Positions 43,185-51,963 of a stretch of 64,000 nt of DNA are shown here, one piece after another (the stretch's first letter is position 1; each line of letters starts with the position of its first letter). The stretch is from Flavobacterium sp. HBTb2-11-1 (lineage in GTDB: Bacteria; Bacteroidota; Bacteroidia; Flavobacteriales; Flavobacteriaceae): assembly GCF_009826975.1 (NCBI RefSeq), contig NZ_WUMO01000007.1, forward strand, positions 186,001 to 250,000. Reading direction: 5' to 3'. The translations under genes and the position numbers were made by a program. A model generated the notes under the pieces. It had not been told where the DNA came from. It did not search any database and saw nothing but the letters and a program-made list of their open reading frames with translations.

Positions 43185-43396
43185 AGAAATTCCAATTTAA
43201 AAATTCCAAATTCCAATTGCTATCCTTAGCGAAGTCGAATGGCGCACCAGAAAGTGGCTTCGACTCCGCTCAGCCTGACAGCGTAAGCAAAATTTTTAAT
43301 TGGAAATTGGAATTTAAAATATTGGAATTTATCTAAAAATTGTAATTTAACCCAAGATTGGAATTTGGAATTTTACTAATTGGAATTTTAAAAAAA
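43185..43396. repeat. Intergenic repeats: AATTCCAA words around a REP-like hairpin
   Basis: The 305-base gap between divergent genes holds a hairpin at about 43226-43281, made of CTTAGCGAAGTCGAA and TTCGACTCCGCTCAG. It is flanked by multiple AATTCCAA/TTGGAATT words. The right arm recurs near 59670-59698 and 63449-63479. No gene is seen. Confidence 0.6.
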
Positions 43397-44509
43397 ATGG
43401 AACTAAGCTATTGGGAACTTAAAAATTGGTTCACGAATGTAGATTACACAATTGTGGGTAGCGGAATTGTTGGTTTGCACACGGCATTACGCTTGCGCGA
43501 AAGATTTCCTGCTGCTAAAATTCTGGTTCTCGAACGTGGAATGCTGCCACAAGGCGCTAGTACAAAAAATGCCGGTTTTGCCTGTTTTGGAAGTCTTTCT
43601 GAAATTATGGACGATTTAAAAACGCATTCAGAAGAAGATGTTGTGGCACTAATTGAAAAACGTTGGAAAGGTCTTCAGCTGCTTCGAAAAAGGTTAGGGG
43701 ATCAGGCTATTGATTTTAAACCGCACGGTGGATATGAATTGTTTTTGAAAGAAGATGAACTTGGATTTAATGAATGCATTTCTAAAATTCCGTTTATCAA
43801 TGAAGTTTTAAAACCCCTTTTTAAAGCCGATGTTTTTTCGAAAGAAGTAGACCGATTCGGATTTCAAAATATTCAGGAGTATTTAATTTTTAATCCATTT
43901 GAAGGACAAATTGATACTGGAAACATGATGCAGGAATTATTGAAGCAAGCAGTTTCGGCAGATATTTTAATCTTAAATCAGCAGACCGTAAAATCGTATT
44001 CCGATGCAGGAAATCATGTCGAAGTTGCGCTAAACGATTTTAGCTTTAAAACACAAAAATTGCTTTTTGCAACCAATGGTTTTGCAGGCTCTTTAACAAA
44101 CGGAGCAGTAAAGCCAGCTAGAGCGCAAGTGCTTATTACAGAACCAATTCACAATTTAGACATCAAAGGGACGTTTCATTTAGATCGTGGCTATTATTAT
44201 TTCAGAAATATTGGCGATCGAATTTTATTAGGAGGAGGAAGAAATCTTGATTTTGAAGGTGAAACCACAACCGAATTTGGACAGACGAAAATTATTCAAA
44301 ATAGATTGGAAGATTTGCTGAAAAATGTAATTTTACCAAATCAGGATTTTCAGATTGCGCACCGTTGGAGTGGCATTATGGGAGTCGGAAATAGTAAGAA
44401 TCCTGTCGTGACCCAGCTTTCTGAAAATGTGTTCTGCGGAGTGCGTCTAGGCGGAATGGGAGTGGCAATAGGAAGTTTAATAGGAACAGAATTAGCAGAT
44501 TTAGTATAA
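43397..44509 (+). CDS. FAD-dependent oxidoreductase (DAO family)
   Basis: A 370-residue flavoprotein. The dinucleotide-binding motif is YTIVGSGIVGLHTALRLRE (about residues 17-35), followed by ILVLERGMLPQGAS. Later come AQVLITEPI, the strand around GYYYFRNIGDRILLGGGR and the C-terminal GVRLGGMGVAIGS. This is the D-amino-acid-oxidase superfamily; substrate is not inferable. ATG at 43397 is preferred over an upstream in-frame start at 43358, which lies in repeated intergenic sequence. Its stop overlaps the mtgA start (TAATG). Confidence 0.88.
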   Translation: MELSYWELKNWFTNVDYTIVGSGIVGLHTALRLRERFPAAKILVLERGMLPQGASTKNAGFACFGSLSEIMDDLKTHSEEDVVALIEKRWKGLQLLRKRLGDQAIDFKPHGGYELFLKEDELGFNECISKIPFINEVLKPLFKADVFSKEVDRFGFQNIQEYLIFNPFEGQIDTGNMMQELLKQAVSADILILNQQTVKSYSDAGNHVEVALNDFSFKTQKLLFATNGFAGSLTNGAVKPARAQVLITEPIHNLDIKGTFHLDRGYYYFRNIGDRILLGGGRNLDFEGETTTEFGQTKIIQNRLEDLLKNVILPNQDFQIAHRWSGIMGVGNSKNPVVTQLSENVFCGVRLGGMGVAIGSLIGTELADLV

Positions 44510-45300
44510 TGGCAGCAACCAAAAAACCAGCACCAAAAAAAACAACAGCAAGTAAACCAAAACCTAAAACATCTTCTAAGAAAGGAAATCGCACTTTTGG
44601 CGAAAAAGTAAAATGGTTTTTTATTAAAGCGGCTTTATGGTTTTTTGGATTATCAATTGGGTCGGTTATATTTTTTAAATACGTTCCAGTGCCATTTACG
44701 CCATTAATGCTCATTCGTGCCATCGAAAATAAAATGGCTGGTAAAGAAGTTTATTTTGACCACGATTGGGAACCGATTGATAAAATCTCAATGAATTTGC
44801 AAAAAGCTGTAATTGCAAGTGAAGACGGAACTTTTTTAACCCACAATGGTTTTGATTTTAAAGCACTTCAAAAAGCGTATAAAAGTAACGAACGCGGACG
44901 CCGAATTAGAGGCGGAAGCACCATTTCGCAACAGACGGCCAAAAATGTCTTTTTATGGCAAGGAAAAAGTTATTTCCGTAAAGGTCTCGAAGCTTATTTT
45001 ACGATTCTAATAGAATTGATCTGGGGCAAAGAGCGCATTATGGAAGTGTATTTGAACAGTATCGAAATGGGTGATGGTGTTTACGGTGCTTATGCAGCTA
45101 CAGAACATTGGTACCGAAGAGACGCTTCGAGTTTGACTCCAATGCAAGCAGCTGGAATTGCGGCGATATTGCCAAACCCAAGAAAATTTAAAGCTACAGG
45201 TTCTTCAAGCTATATTAATAGAAGAAAGGAAAGAATTGTGCGAGAGATGCGTTATGTTGGAAAAATCAATTACAATGGAAAAGAAGAAAAGAAAAAGTAA
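44509..45300 (+). CDS. mtgA: Monofunctional peptidoglycan transglycosylase
   Basis: A 263-residue membrane-anchored glycosyltransferase (GT51). A Lys/Pro/Thr-rich cytoplasmic tail is followed by one membrane helix (about residues 42-64). Catalytic motifs follow in order: VIASEDGTFLTHNGFD (Glu), RGGSTISQQTAKNVFL, KERIMEVYLNSIEMG and GVYGAYAA. It polymerises lipid II into glycan strands at the inner membrane. It overlaps both neighbours, implying an operon of three genes. Confidence 0.95.
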   Translation: MAATKKPAPKKTTASKPKPKTSSKKGNRTFGEKVKWFFIKAALWFFGLSIGSVIFFKYVPVPFTPLMLIRAIENKMAGKEVYFDHDWEPIDKISMNLQKAVIASEDGTFLTHNGFDFKALQKAYKSNERGRRIRGGSTISQQTAKNVFLWQGKSYFRKGLEAYFTILIELIWGKERIMEVYLNSIEMGDGVYGAYAATEHWYRRDASSLTPMQAAGIAAILPNPRKFKATGSSSYINRRKERIVREMRYVGKINYNGKEEKKK

Positions 45301-46246
45301 AAAAGCGCTTTTTGCTTTTCTGATTTTGACTGTAACGTTAACTTTTGGGCAAGGAAAAACAACAGAAATAGGCTTTATATCGGATAACGATTTGTACACA
45401 TCGTCTAAATACGATATGTATTATACCAATGGCTTGGAACTCTTTTATCGATTTTTATCTAAAAACAACAGTGAGAAAATCAATAAAGAAATTACCGAAT
45501 TTAGAATTGGGCAATATCTTTATAATCCACGTTTTCTAAACAAAGAGGCCATTACGATAAACGATCGTCCTTTTGCGGGTTATCTTTTTGCAGAAGTTGG
45601 AAAAAGCTTTTTTTATCAGAGCGAATCAGTTTTAAAGACTGATTTTCAAATTGGCTTTCTTGGGCCAAATGCATTTGGAGAGGAATTGCAAGAGGGTTTT
45701 CATAAATTGATCGGCTACAAAAAAGTATATGGTTGGGAAAACCAGATTCATAATGCTTTAGGATTGCAGGCGCATGTTATTTATTCAAAAAAAATGTTTC
45801 TTTCAAAACATAATGATTTTGTAGATCTTCATTGGCAGTCAGAAGGCAATCTGGGAACTATTTTCTCAGAAGTTTCTACAGGATTTATGGTGAGATTTGG
45901 ATTTAAAAAACTCCTTCCAATTTACGATTCTAATATGCATAATGCTTCGGTAAGTGCAAATGAACAGCTAAATATTAGAGAGTTTTATTTCTACGCAGCG
46001 CCAAGCGTCAATTATCAGTTTTATGATGCGACGATTGAAGGCAGTATGTTTAATGATACAAGTCCAATCACTTTCGATTTGGAACCGCTTCGCTTCAACG
46101 CCGAAGCTGGTTTGAAATACCGACACAACAACTTCAACATATCTTATTCTTTCCTCTATCGCGGAAGAGAATTGAATGATCCTGGAATTGATACGAATTC
46201 GGGATATTTTTATGGGTCGATAAGGATGGGGTTTTTGCTAAGATAG
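45275..46246 (+). CDS. LpxR-like outer-membrane protein (DUF2219)
   Basis: A 323-residue outer-membrane barrel. A basic N-terminus and signal (AFLILTVTLTFGQG) is followed by FISDNDLYTSSKYDMYYTNGLEL, the start typical of lipid A 3'-O-deacylase LpxR relatives, then NDRPFAGYLFAEVG and alternating strands with a C-terminal GSIRMGFLLR. The conserved Asn/Asp residues of the LpxR active site seem present in this N-terminal motif. ATG at 45275 overlaps the end of mtgA by 26 bases. Confidence 0.82.
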   Translation: MEKKKRKSKKALFAFLILTVTLTFGQGKTTEIGFISDNDLYTSSKYDMYYTNGLELFYRFLSKNNSEKINKEITEFRIGQYLYNPRFLNKEAITINDRPFAGYLFAEVGKSFFYQSESVLKTDFQIGFLGPNAFGEELQEGFHKLIGYKKVYGWENQIHNALGLQAHVIYSKKMFLSKHNDFVDLHWQSEGNLGTIFSEVSTGFMVRFGFKKLLPIYDSNMHNASVSANEQLNIREFYFYAAPSVNYQFYDATIEGSMFNDTSPITFDLEPLRFNAEAGLKYRHNNFNISYSFLYRGRELNDPGIDTNSGYFYGSIRMGFLLR

Positions 46247-46257
46247 GCTAAGCTATA

Positions 46258-46440
46258 TATTCTGTAGTGCCTCTAGTTCATAGTGCTCATAGTGCGTTGC
46301 ACTATCTTGATGCTGATAGGCTTTCAGCCTATAAAAAGATAGCTCTGAAAGAGCGCAACCACTAGCATAACGCAACTCGTTATGAATATGAATATGAATA
46401 CGAATGCAAATTAATACAGTTAATCCAGCCCTGAAAGGGC
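46258..46440. repeat. Palindromes flanking the IS200-type transposase, downstream side
   Basis: Three hairpins: ATAGGCT/AGCCTAT (46316-46332), GCTCT-gaa-AGAGC (46342-46354) and GCCCT-gaa-AGGGC (46428-46440). The latter two share one design. A GAATAT microsatellite lies between. Words CTGTAGTGC and TGCACTATCTTG here recur in altered form at 46970-47027 on the other side of the transposase. Confidence 0.65.
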
Positions 46441-46446
46441 GAAAGC

Positions 46447-46899
46447 CTAATCCCAAAGATAGCGTTCGTCATATTCAACCTTATATTTGTTTAGAAAGGC
46501 TAGAAGTTCTTTTTTGAATGTCTTTTTTCTATGATGTTCTTCTTGGTTTTTAATGTACTTTATAACGATATCTAATTGTGAAGGATTAACAGAAAAAATG
46601 CCATAACCATCCTGCCAATAAAAGTTAGAGTAACGCGGATCTACCGTTTTTACCCATTTTGATGATCGTTTTTTTACTTCTTCAACCAATTTCATTTGTG
46701 TAATCTTTTTAGATAACAGACATAGAATATGAACATGGTCATTATATCCTCCTACTTGAATAGGATTGCATTCTAAACCTTTGCAAATTCCTCCAAGATA
46801 AGCCCATAATTTCTCTTTTAAATTGTCGTCAATAAACGGATTACGCTTTTTTGTGCTAAACACTAGATGCACATATACTTTGTATAACGATTGTGGCAT
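46447..46899 (-). CDS. IS200/IS605-like Y1 transposase (REP-associated type)
   Basis: A 150-residue HUH nuclease. Strands LYKVYVHLVFSTKKRNPF, the metal-binding HUH motif in YNDHVHILCLLSK and the helix carrying the catalytic Tyr in VIKYIKNQEEHHR are all in place. The protein is complete at typical Y1 length. Stem-loops on both sides resemble REP or subterminal hairpins that these enzymes recognise. It may be a domesticated REP transposase or a small insertion sequence. Confidence 0.9.
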   Translation of the reverse strand: MPQSLYKVYVHLVFSTKKRNPFIDDNLKEKLWAYLGGICKGLECNPIQVGGYNDHVHILCLLSKKITQMKLVEEVKKRSSKWVKTVDPRYSNFYWQDGYGIFSVNPSQLDIVIKYIKNQEEHHRKKTFKKELLAFLNKYKVEYDERYLWD

Positions 46900-46964
46900 A
46901 TTTTTTTCTTTAGCTAATGGTTTGTTTCAATTGTGTAGTAATTCTTTTCATTCGCAATACTTTA

Positions 46965-47030
46965 TAAAATCTGTAGTGCAGACGTATTTGCACAACTGTA
47001 CTATCTTTCCTGATAGTTTTATAGAGAAAA
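46965..47030. repeat. Repeat on the upstream side of the transposase
   Basis: It contains CTGTAGTGC at 46971 and ACTATC/GATAGT words related to 46258-46330, forming small inverted repeats such as GTGCAG and TTGCAC. It probably marks the left-to-right extent of the transposon-like unit. Confidence 0.45.
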
Positions 47031-47741
47031 GAGATAAATTAAGAAGGTGATTATTAAACTCAGCAATATAGAGAATAGGATAATGAGAAATATCATTTTA
47101 TTTTCTTTTTTAATACCAATTTTATCCACTTCTAAAGTAATCGGATTAAGTCTATAGAGACCATATAGGAGTGGGTTTGTAGTGATTTCTGGTCTAAATG
47201 TGGCAATGCCTGATAAAAAAGCTTTTAAAAGATCTGCCTTGTTGGTAAATTTAACAAACATTAATGCAAATTTATTAGCAGACCAGTGAGGGATCTTAGA
47301 ATTACTACTTTCTTTTAAACTCCACAAAAAGTAAATATTATAGATAGATCTACTTCTAAGTAAATAATCTATATCATATTTTTCATTGACCCTAGGCTGA
47401 ATATTTTCCCATAAAATTTTTGCTATTATAGTCTCATTGTAGTGATTGCTAAATGTAATTCCAGTATTGTTAATGATTACTTTAGTATACTGACTTGTAC
47501 TTTTTTTGAGGTAATATTTTTTCGCTTCGCAAATTATGAAGTTAAATATTAGTACGCCTAAAAATATAAACAACAATATTTTTTCTCCTTTTGCTGAAAG
47601 GATCAAATTGGGATAAAGAGTCATCAGTAATCCGAAGATTGTTAAAACAATTGTAAGACTAATAATTGTAGTAGCTACCCAAAGCTGTAAATAGGTAGCT
47701 TCTTTAGATTCTATTGATCGAAATATTGGTTTTTGAATCAT
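47019..47741 (-). CDS. Uncharacterised membrane protein
   Basis: A 240-residue protein with two N-terminal membrane helices (about residues 19-43 and 52-71), a ~140-residue soluble domain, and a C-terminal helix (about 216-240). The soluble domain has a PH-like feel (TKVIINNTGITFSNHY followed by ILWENIQPRV), as in YcxB-like membrane proteins, but this is tentative. It is separated from the next upstream gene by about 200 bases without a gene. Confidence 0.65.
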   Translation of the reverse strand: MIQKPIFRSIESKEATYLQLWVATTIISLTIVLTIFGLLMTLYPNLILSAKGEKILLFIFLGVLIFNFIICEAKKYYLKKSTSQYTKVIINNTGITFSNHYNETIIAKILWENIQPRVNEKYDIDYLLRSRSIYNIYFLWSLKESSNSKIPHWSANKFALMFVKFTNKADLLKAFLSGIATFRPEITTNPLLYGLYRLNPITLEVDKIGIKKENKMIFLIILFSILLSLIITFLIYLFSL

Positions 47742-47939
47742 AACAAACTGTGTAACTTAGTTTACCCTTCTATATTGTTGAAAACTATATTCAAAAAATA
47801 AATAACAAACATGAGAAAAAACCTGTAGTTACGTGGCTTGGAGAAGACAAAAAAGTATTATAATACGTTTAAAATCAAGATTAGAATAAAATCAAAAGTA
47901 TAATAGTTTTTTACTCCGATTTAGGCTTGCTTTTTAGAA

Positions 47940-48500
47940 TTAATCCCATTCCATATTTTTAGAAAATTCTTCCCATTTTCTGTTTAAAAACGCTTTGGTT
48001 TGTTCAACAAAATTCGAATCGACATCTTTTAAAGTTTGCACTTTCGGACTTAAGACTGCATTGCCATTTTCAAAAAATATATAAGCATTTACATCATCAT
48101 CTCCCCAAAAGAATGGGAAAACAATTGCTTTGTTTTCAGCACTTTCGCTCACATATTTTTCTAAACTAATAATAAAAGCAAACATCGGAATCATTTCTAC
48201 ATAATTTTCACTAAAAAACATCATTCCCCAATGCCATTCTTCTTCTGTTTCATCATAATCAGAAAAAGCCATTGCTTCGCGATAATCAATCCAGCCGTTA
48301 ATAACTTCTTGATTATTGCTGTCTTTATAAGTATAAAGATCGTCTTGGGTTAAAACTGATTTGGAGTACATTCTTCTGCTTTCCCAAAAATGTAGCCAAT
48401 TTTCATTGAGTTGTGGTTCTTCTAGCGGACTGCTTAGAAATTTTTCTAGTTGTGGTTTTGTAATCTTGACTTTGCAGTATAGTGAGCTTAATTCAGACAT
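47940..48500 (-). CDS. Uncharacterised acidic cytoplasmic protein
   Basis: A 186-residue acidic protein rich in Trp and aromatic residues (NENWLHFWESRRMYS, EEEWHWGMMFFSENY, FFWGDDDVNAYIFFENG). It has no signal or membrane helix. The composition resembles immunity proteins of polymorphic toxin systems, but no toxin is adjacent, so this is only a resemblance. The next gene upstream is 7 bases away, so they probably share a transcript. Confidence 0.65.
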   Translation of the reverse strand: MSELSSLYCKVKITKPQLEKFLSSPLEEPQLNENWLHFWESRRMYSKSVLTQDDLYTYKDSNNQEVINGWIDYREAMAFSDYDETEEEWHWGMMFFSENYVEMIPMFAFIISLEKYVSESAENKAIVFPFFWGDDDVNAYIFFENGNAVLSPKVQTLKDVDSNFVEQTKAFLNRKWEEFSKNMEWD

Positions 48501-48507
48501 AATTTTG

Positions 48508-49146
48508 TTATTTGTTAGCTGTTATTTTGATAACAGATAATGTATTATTGTGAATTTTATTAATGTCATTTTTTAAAATTTTTCCTGTCTTTTTATCGAA
48601 AGTGATAGTTTTGTTTGGTCCGCCATAAAAGAGGGTCAAAGTCAGCGTGCTATCGGTTTCATTTTTAAATAGAATATCTTTTGCTGTTCTAATTTTGATA
48701 TCCAAATTATCATTCATAATCTCAGAATCGTTGCATTTGATAATTCTTTTTTCAAATAATCCTTTTTTCTCAATTACTTCCAACCACGGATGAACCATTA
48801 CGCTGTAACCCACAATTTGCGCTCTGTAATTTTCGTTGAGATCTTTATTTTGGTACAAACCTAAAGATGTACTTGAAAGCAGTAAAGCATAAAAAGGAAG
48901 CATCATAGCCATAATACTAAGTGCAAATGTTACTAGTATTGCTACCAAAAAAAGTTTGGCGATGAGTTTTTTCCAAAAAGCAATAATAATTACAAAACTG
49001 CTTATGAGCCAAAGCCATGATAAAACAACGTCGCTATAATAACCACGCAGACTGATTTCTTTAAAGTAATATAAAAGGCAGTCAAGCAGAAAAAAAACGC
49101 AGATAATGAAATAAACTCGCAATATTATTTTTTTACTCGGACTCAT
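48508..49146 (-). CDS. Uncharacterised membrane protein
   Basis: A 212-residue protein with three or four hydrophobic helices in the first ~110 residues (ILRVYFIICVFFLLDCLLYYF, VVLSWLWLISSFVIIIAFW, LVAILVTFALSIMAMMLPFYALLL), then a soluble beta-rich domain ending in KTITFDKKTGKIL. No family is recognised. Its start overlaps the stop of the upstream membrane protein gene by 4 bases. Confidence 0.65.
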   Translation of the reverse strand: MSPSKKIILRVYFIICVFFLLDCLLYYFKEISLRGYYSDVVLSWLWLISSFVIIIAFWKKLIAKLFLVAILVTFALSIMAMMLPFYALLLSSTSLGLYQNKDLNENYRAQIVGYSVMVHPWLEVIEKKGLFEKRIIKCNDSEIMNDNLDIKIRTAKDILFKNETDSTLTLTLFYGGPNKTITFDKKTGKILKNDINKIHNNTLSVIKITANK

Positions 49147-49586
49147 AATTTTCCTAAAATATAGTGTAAAGCAAATACCAAAATAGTTGATAAAGCCAAA
49201 ATAGGGAAGAAAGAGAATGAAAGGGTGTGCATTATTTCTTCATTCAAAAGATACGTGCTCCAAGAAGATTCGCGATCGACAAAAATGCCATAATCCCAAA
49301 TAAACCAGACCAAAATCAAGCAAACGAATTCAAGTCCGATTTTTAAATAATTGTTTTTTATGAAAGTAAATAACAGAAAAATAATCGTTAGGAAAATCGT
49401 TGTGAATACTGACATTAAATAAACATCATCAAAAAAAGAACAATCTAAACAACCGCTTGACATTCTTTCAGAAAAGCTTCCCATTGCCCAATAGATTTCT
49501 ACGAAAGTAAAAACGAAAAGAAAAACTGCAATTAGAATGACTTTTTTTAAGAGCGAAAATATTTTGTTTTTTAAGTTTTGATTCAT
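49143..49586 (-). CDS. Uncharacterised four-helix membrane protein
   Basis: A 147-residue protein made almost entirely of four hydrophobic helices (VILIAVFLFVFTFVEIYW, SVFTTIFLTIIFLLFTFI, LEFVCLILVWFIWDYGIF, FFPILALSTILVFALHYIL) with a short loop containing SGCLDCSFFDD. It is first of a three-gene minus-strand set with the two genes downstream. No function is inferred. Confidence 0.65.
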   Translation of the reverse strand: MNQNLKNKIFSLLKKVILIAVFLFVFTFVEIYWAMGSFSERMSSGCLDCSFFDDVYLMSVFTTIFLTIIFLLFTFIKNNYLKIGLEFVCLILVWFIWDYGIFVDRESSWSTYLLNEEIMHTLSFSFFPILALSTILVFALHYILGKL

Positions 49587-49783
49587 TTTGAAAAGTTTAA
49601 TAAGCTTTTGTAATGTCCTGTTTGGAATTTTATTTCGAACAAAAATAGAAAACAGTTTTTAAAGAAATATCTTTCAAAAAATATAATTGTATCAAAATAA
49701 CTTTTATTAAAAAATAAAATACTTAACTGTTTGATAACATGAAAGATAATTTTGATTATTTACCTTTAATTAAAATTTTAATT

Positions 49784-49960
49784 ATGGATATCAATTGGAA
49801 CATAATAGCGATTGTCGCAATATTGGTAATTATTCTTGTTGTGCTGACAATCAGAAAAAATCAGCGAGAAAAAAAGAAATTAGAAAAGTTGCTAAACAAC
49901 GATTTTAAAAAAGCTGAAAAAAAGAGAGTGGATGCAGATGATGCTGCAAATGAGAAATAA
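49784..49960 (+). CDS. Small single-helix membrane protein
   Basis: A 58-residue protein: one N-terminal membrane helix (WNIIAIVAILVIILVVLTI) and a strongly charged, Lys/Glu/Asp-rich tail (KKLEKLLNNDFKKAEKK). ATG at 49784 is preferred; an in-frame ATG at 49739 would add 15 residues. A terminator follows. Such small proteins are common in Flavobacterium and mostly unstudied. Confidence 0.65.
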   Translation: MDINWNIIAIVAILVIILVVLTIRKNQREKKKLEKLLNNDFKKAEKKRVDADDAANEK

Positions 49961-49989
49961 TTAGAATTAGTTTTTCTAAAAAATGAAAT

Positions 49990-50020
49990 CCTTGTAAAAC
50001 AGAATTTACAAGGGTTTTTT
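49990..50020 (+). terminator. Terminator after the small membrane protein
   Basis: The perfect stem CCTTGTAAA/TTTACAAGG with a 6-base loop is followed by T residues. Confidence 0.85.
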
Positions 50021-50026
50021 GTTTTG

Positions 50027-50100
50027 TGGAGAATATCGGATTCGAACCGATCACCTCTACGCTGCCAGCGTAGCGCTCTAGCCAAATGAGCTAATCCCCC
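50027..50100 (-). tRNA. tRNA-Ala (anticodon GGC)
   Basis: On the minus strand: acceptor GGGGGAT pairing with ATTCTCC (two G-T pairs), D-arm AGCTCATTTGGCTAGAGC, anticodon stem CTACG/CGTAG with loop CTGGCAG (GGC), T-arm with GGTTCGAATCC, discriminator A, CCA not encoded. Confidence 0.93.
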
Positions 50101-50260
50101 GTGTGTTTGGATTCGAGCATTCGAATCATCGCCTTCCCGATTTTTCATCGGGACGCTCTAGCCAAATGAGCTAATCCCCCGTGTGTTTGGATTTGAGCAT
50201 TCGAATCATCGCCTTCCCGATTTTTCATCGGGACGTTCTAGCCAAATGAGCTAATCCCCC
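50101..50260 (-). repeat. Two 80-bp tandem tRNA-like copies upstream of tRNA-Ala
   Basis: Units 50101-50180 and 50181-50260 differ at only two positions. On the minus strand each begins with the first 26 bases of tRNA-Ala (acceptor 5' strand and D-arm), then a hairpin TCCCGAT-GAAAA-ATCGGGA in place of the anticodon arm, then a segment with TTCGAAT like a T-loop. The 3' end cannot pair with GGGGGAT, so these are not functional tRNAs. Confidence 0.85.
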
Positions 50261-50364
50261 AAAGTGTTAACAAATAAAGTCAATTTATTCTCAAAAAACA
50301 AATTTCTAGAAGTTTCAGAGGAATTATTTTCAAAAGCGTAACTTTACCTTTAAATGTAATTTTT

Positions 50365-51129
50365 ATGAGCCTAGAAAATACAAACGGAAGTTTAGAAACT
50401 TCTTTTCAAAATAATATTGCAACGGTGCAATTTGGTCATCCAGCCAGTAATTCTTTTCCGCGCACTTTGTTAGATGCTTTGACTGCTGAAATAAATAGTT
50501 TAAGCCGAAATGAAGAAGTTTCGGTTATTATTTTAAAAAGCGAAGGAGAAAAAACGTTTTGTTCTGGCGCTTCTTTTGATGAACTTTTGAAAGTCGAAAA
50601 TGAAGAACAAGGTGTAGAATTCTTTTCGGGTTTTGCACATTTGCTGAATGCTATGCGAAATTGCAATAAAATTATAATCGGACGTGTACAAGGAAAAGCT
50701 GTTGGCGGCGGTGTCGGAATTATTTCGGCTTGCGATTATGTTTTTGCAACTCAGCAAGGTGATATTAAATTATCGGAACTAGCAATTGGAATTGGGCCTT
50801 TTGTAATTGAACCAGCCGTTTCTAGGAAAATCGGAAAAACGGCAATGACACAAATGACCTTAGCTGCTCACGAATGGAAATCGGCAGATTGGGCTTTCCA
50901 GAAAGGCCTTTATTCGGTTATAAGTGACTCCGAAAATTTAGATAAAGATGTCGAAAGTTTTGCCCAAAGATTAAGTTCTTATAATCCCGAAGCGCTTTAC
51001 GAAATGAAAAAGATTATTTGGGAAGGAACAGAGCAATGGGAATCTCTTTTGTTTGAACGCGCAGCTATTACAGGGAAGCTAGTTTTATCTGATTTCACTA
51101 AAAATGCTTTGCTTCAGTTTAAAAAATAG
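50365..51129 (+). CDS. Enoyl-CoA hydratase/isomerase family protein
   Basis: A 254-residue crotonase-fold enzyme. The oxyanion-hole motifs are EKTFCSGASFDELL and KAVGGGVGIISACDYVFA; a later LAIGIGPFVIEPAVSRKIG matches the catalytic loop region, where the usual second Glu of hydratases is not evident. It could act on an acyl-CoA in fatty- or amino-acid catabolism (such as methylglutaconyl-CoA hydratase-like). No neighbouring catabolic gene settles it. Confidence 0.88.
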   Translation: MSLENTNGSLETSFQNNIATVQFGHPASNSFPRTLLDALTAEINSLSRNEEVSVIILKSEGEKTFCSGASFDELLKVENEEQGVEFFSGFAHLLNAMRNCNKIIIGRVQGKAVGGGVGIISACDYVFATQQGDIKLSELAIGIGPFVIEPAVSRKIGKTAMTQMTLAAHEWKSADWAFQKGLYSVISDSENLDKDVESFAQRLSSYNPEALYEMKKIIWEGTEQWESLLFERAAITGKLVLSDFTKNALLQFKK

Positions 51130-51218
51130 GTATGATATAAGTCATTGATTTTAGAAAAATAGGAGCATAGCTTTGAAAAAGTTTTAAAATCAAATTTTCA
51201 CTACATAAATTATTGAAC

Positions 51219-51395
51219 ATGACTATTATTTCGCTAATGCAAAAAGTTGACATTGCAGAGAAAATTAAAGACGCTCCAGACAGTGGTTATCAAATTGGGG
51301 TTGTCATCGGATCTTTTATTCCGTTTCTGGTTTTGGGCGGAATTGCTTTGTGGATGTATACTCGTGCTAAAAAAAGAGCTAAAAACGGCAATTAA
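51219..51395 (+). CDS. Small single-helix membrane protein
   Basis: A 58-residue protein with a short amphipathic N-terminus (LMQKVDIAEKIKDAPDSG), one membrane helix (IGVVIGSFIPFLVLGGIALWMY) and a basic tail (RAKKRAKNGN). ATG at 51219 is preferred to the TTG at 51213. It lies 34 bases before queD and may be co-transcribed. The function is unknown. Confidence 0.65.
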   Translation: MTIISLMQKVDIAEKIKDAPDSGYQIGVVIGSFIPFLVLGGIALWMYTRAKKRAKNGN

Positions 51396-51428
51396 TTTGT
51401 AAATTTGCAAGCTTAAAATTAAAAATCG

Positions 51429-51881
51429 ATGAGTAATATCAGAATTACAAAACAATTTAGTTTCGAAACCGGTCACGCTTTATACGGTTACGACGGAAAA
51501 TGCAAGAACGTTCACGGACACAGTTATAAATTATCGGTAACGGTTATTGGTTCGCCAATTACAGACCGATCGAATGTAAAGTTCGGAATGGTGATTGACT
51601 TTTCTGATCTAAAGAAAATTGTAAAAGAAGAAATCGTCGATCAATTTGATCATGCTACTGTTTTCAACCAAACAACTCCGCATGTCGAATTGGCAAATGA
51701 ATTGAAAAACCGTGGGCATCATGTTATTTTGGTAGATTATCAGCCAACAAGCGAAAATATGGTGGTTGATTTTGCTGAAAGAATTAAAAATCGTCTGCCT
51801 GCCGGAATTTCTCTTTTCTCATTAAAACTTCAAGAAACAGAATCGTCTTTCGCAGAATGGTACGCAAGTGATAATTTGTAA
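51429..51881 (+). CDS. queD: 6-carboxytetrahydropterin synthase
   Basis: A 150-residue T-fold enzyme of queuosine/7-deazaguanine biosynthesis, converting dihydroneopterin triphosphate to 6-carboxytetrahydropterin. Zinc-ligand histidines are in FETGHALYG and VHGHSYKL. The catalytic Cys lies in YDGKCKNVHGH, and FDHATVFN and PTSENMVVDFAERI complete the family. It is the only queuosine gene in the window. Confidence 0.93.
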   Translation: MSNIRITKQFSFETGHALYGYDGKCKNVHGHSYKLSVTVIGSPITDRSNVKFGMVIDFSDLKKIVKEEIVDQFDHATVFNQTTPHVELANELKNRGHHVILVDYQPTSENMVVDFAERIKNRLPAGISLFSLKLQETESSFAEWYASDNL

Positions 51882-51963
51882 ATTCCAAATTCCAAACTCT
51901 TCTGCATCGCTCAGAGAGACAAAAGTCTAAAATTCTAAGAAGTCTAACAATCTAAAATTCTAA

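Noticed and set aside
47940..48500. Immunity protein of a polymorphic toxin system
   Set aside because: Composition is suggestive, but no toxin, Rhs or secretion gene is adjacent.
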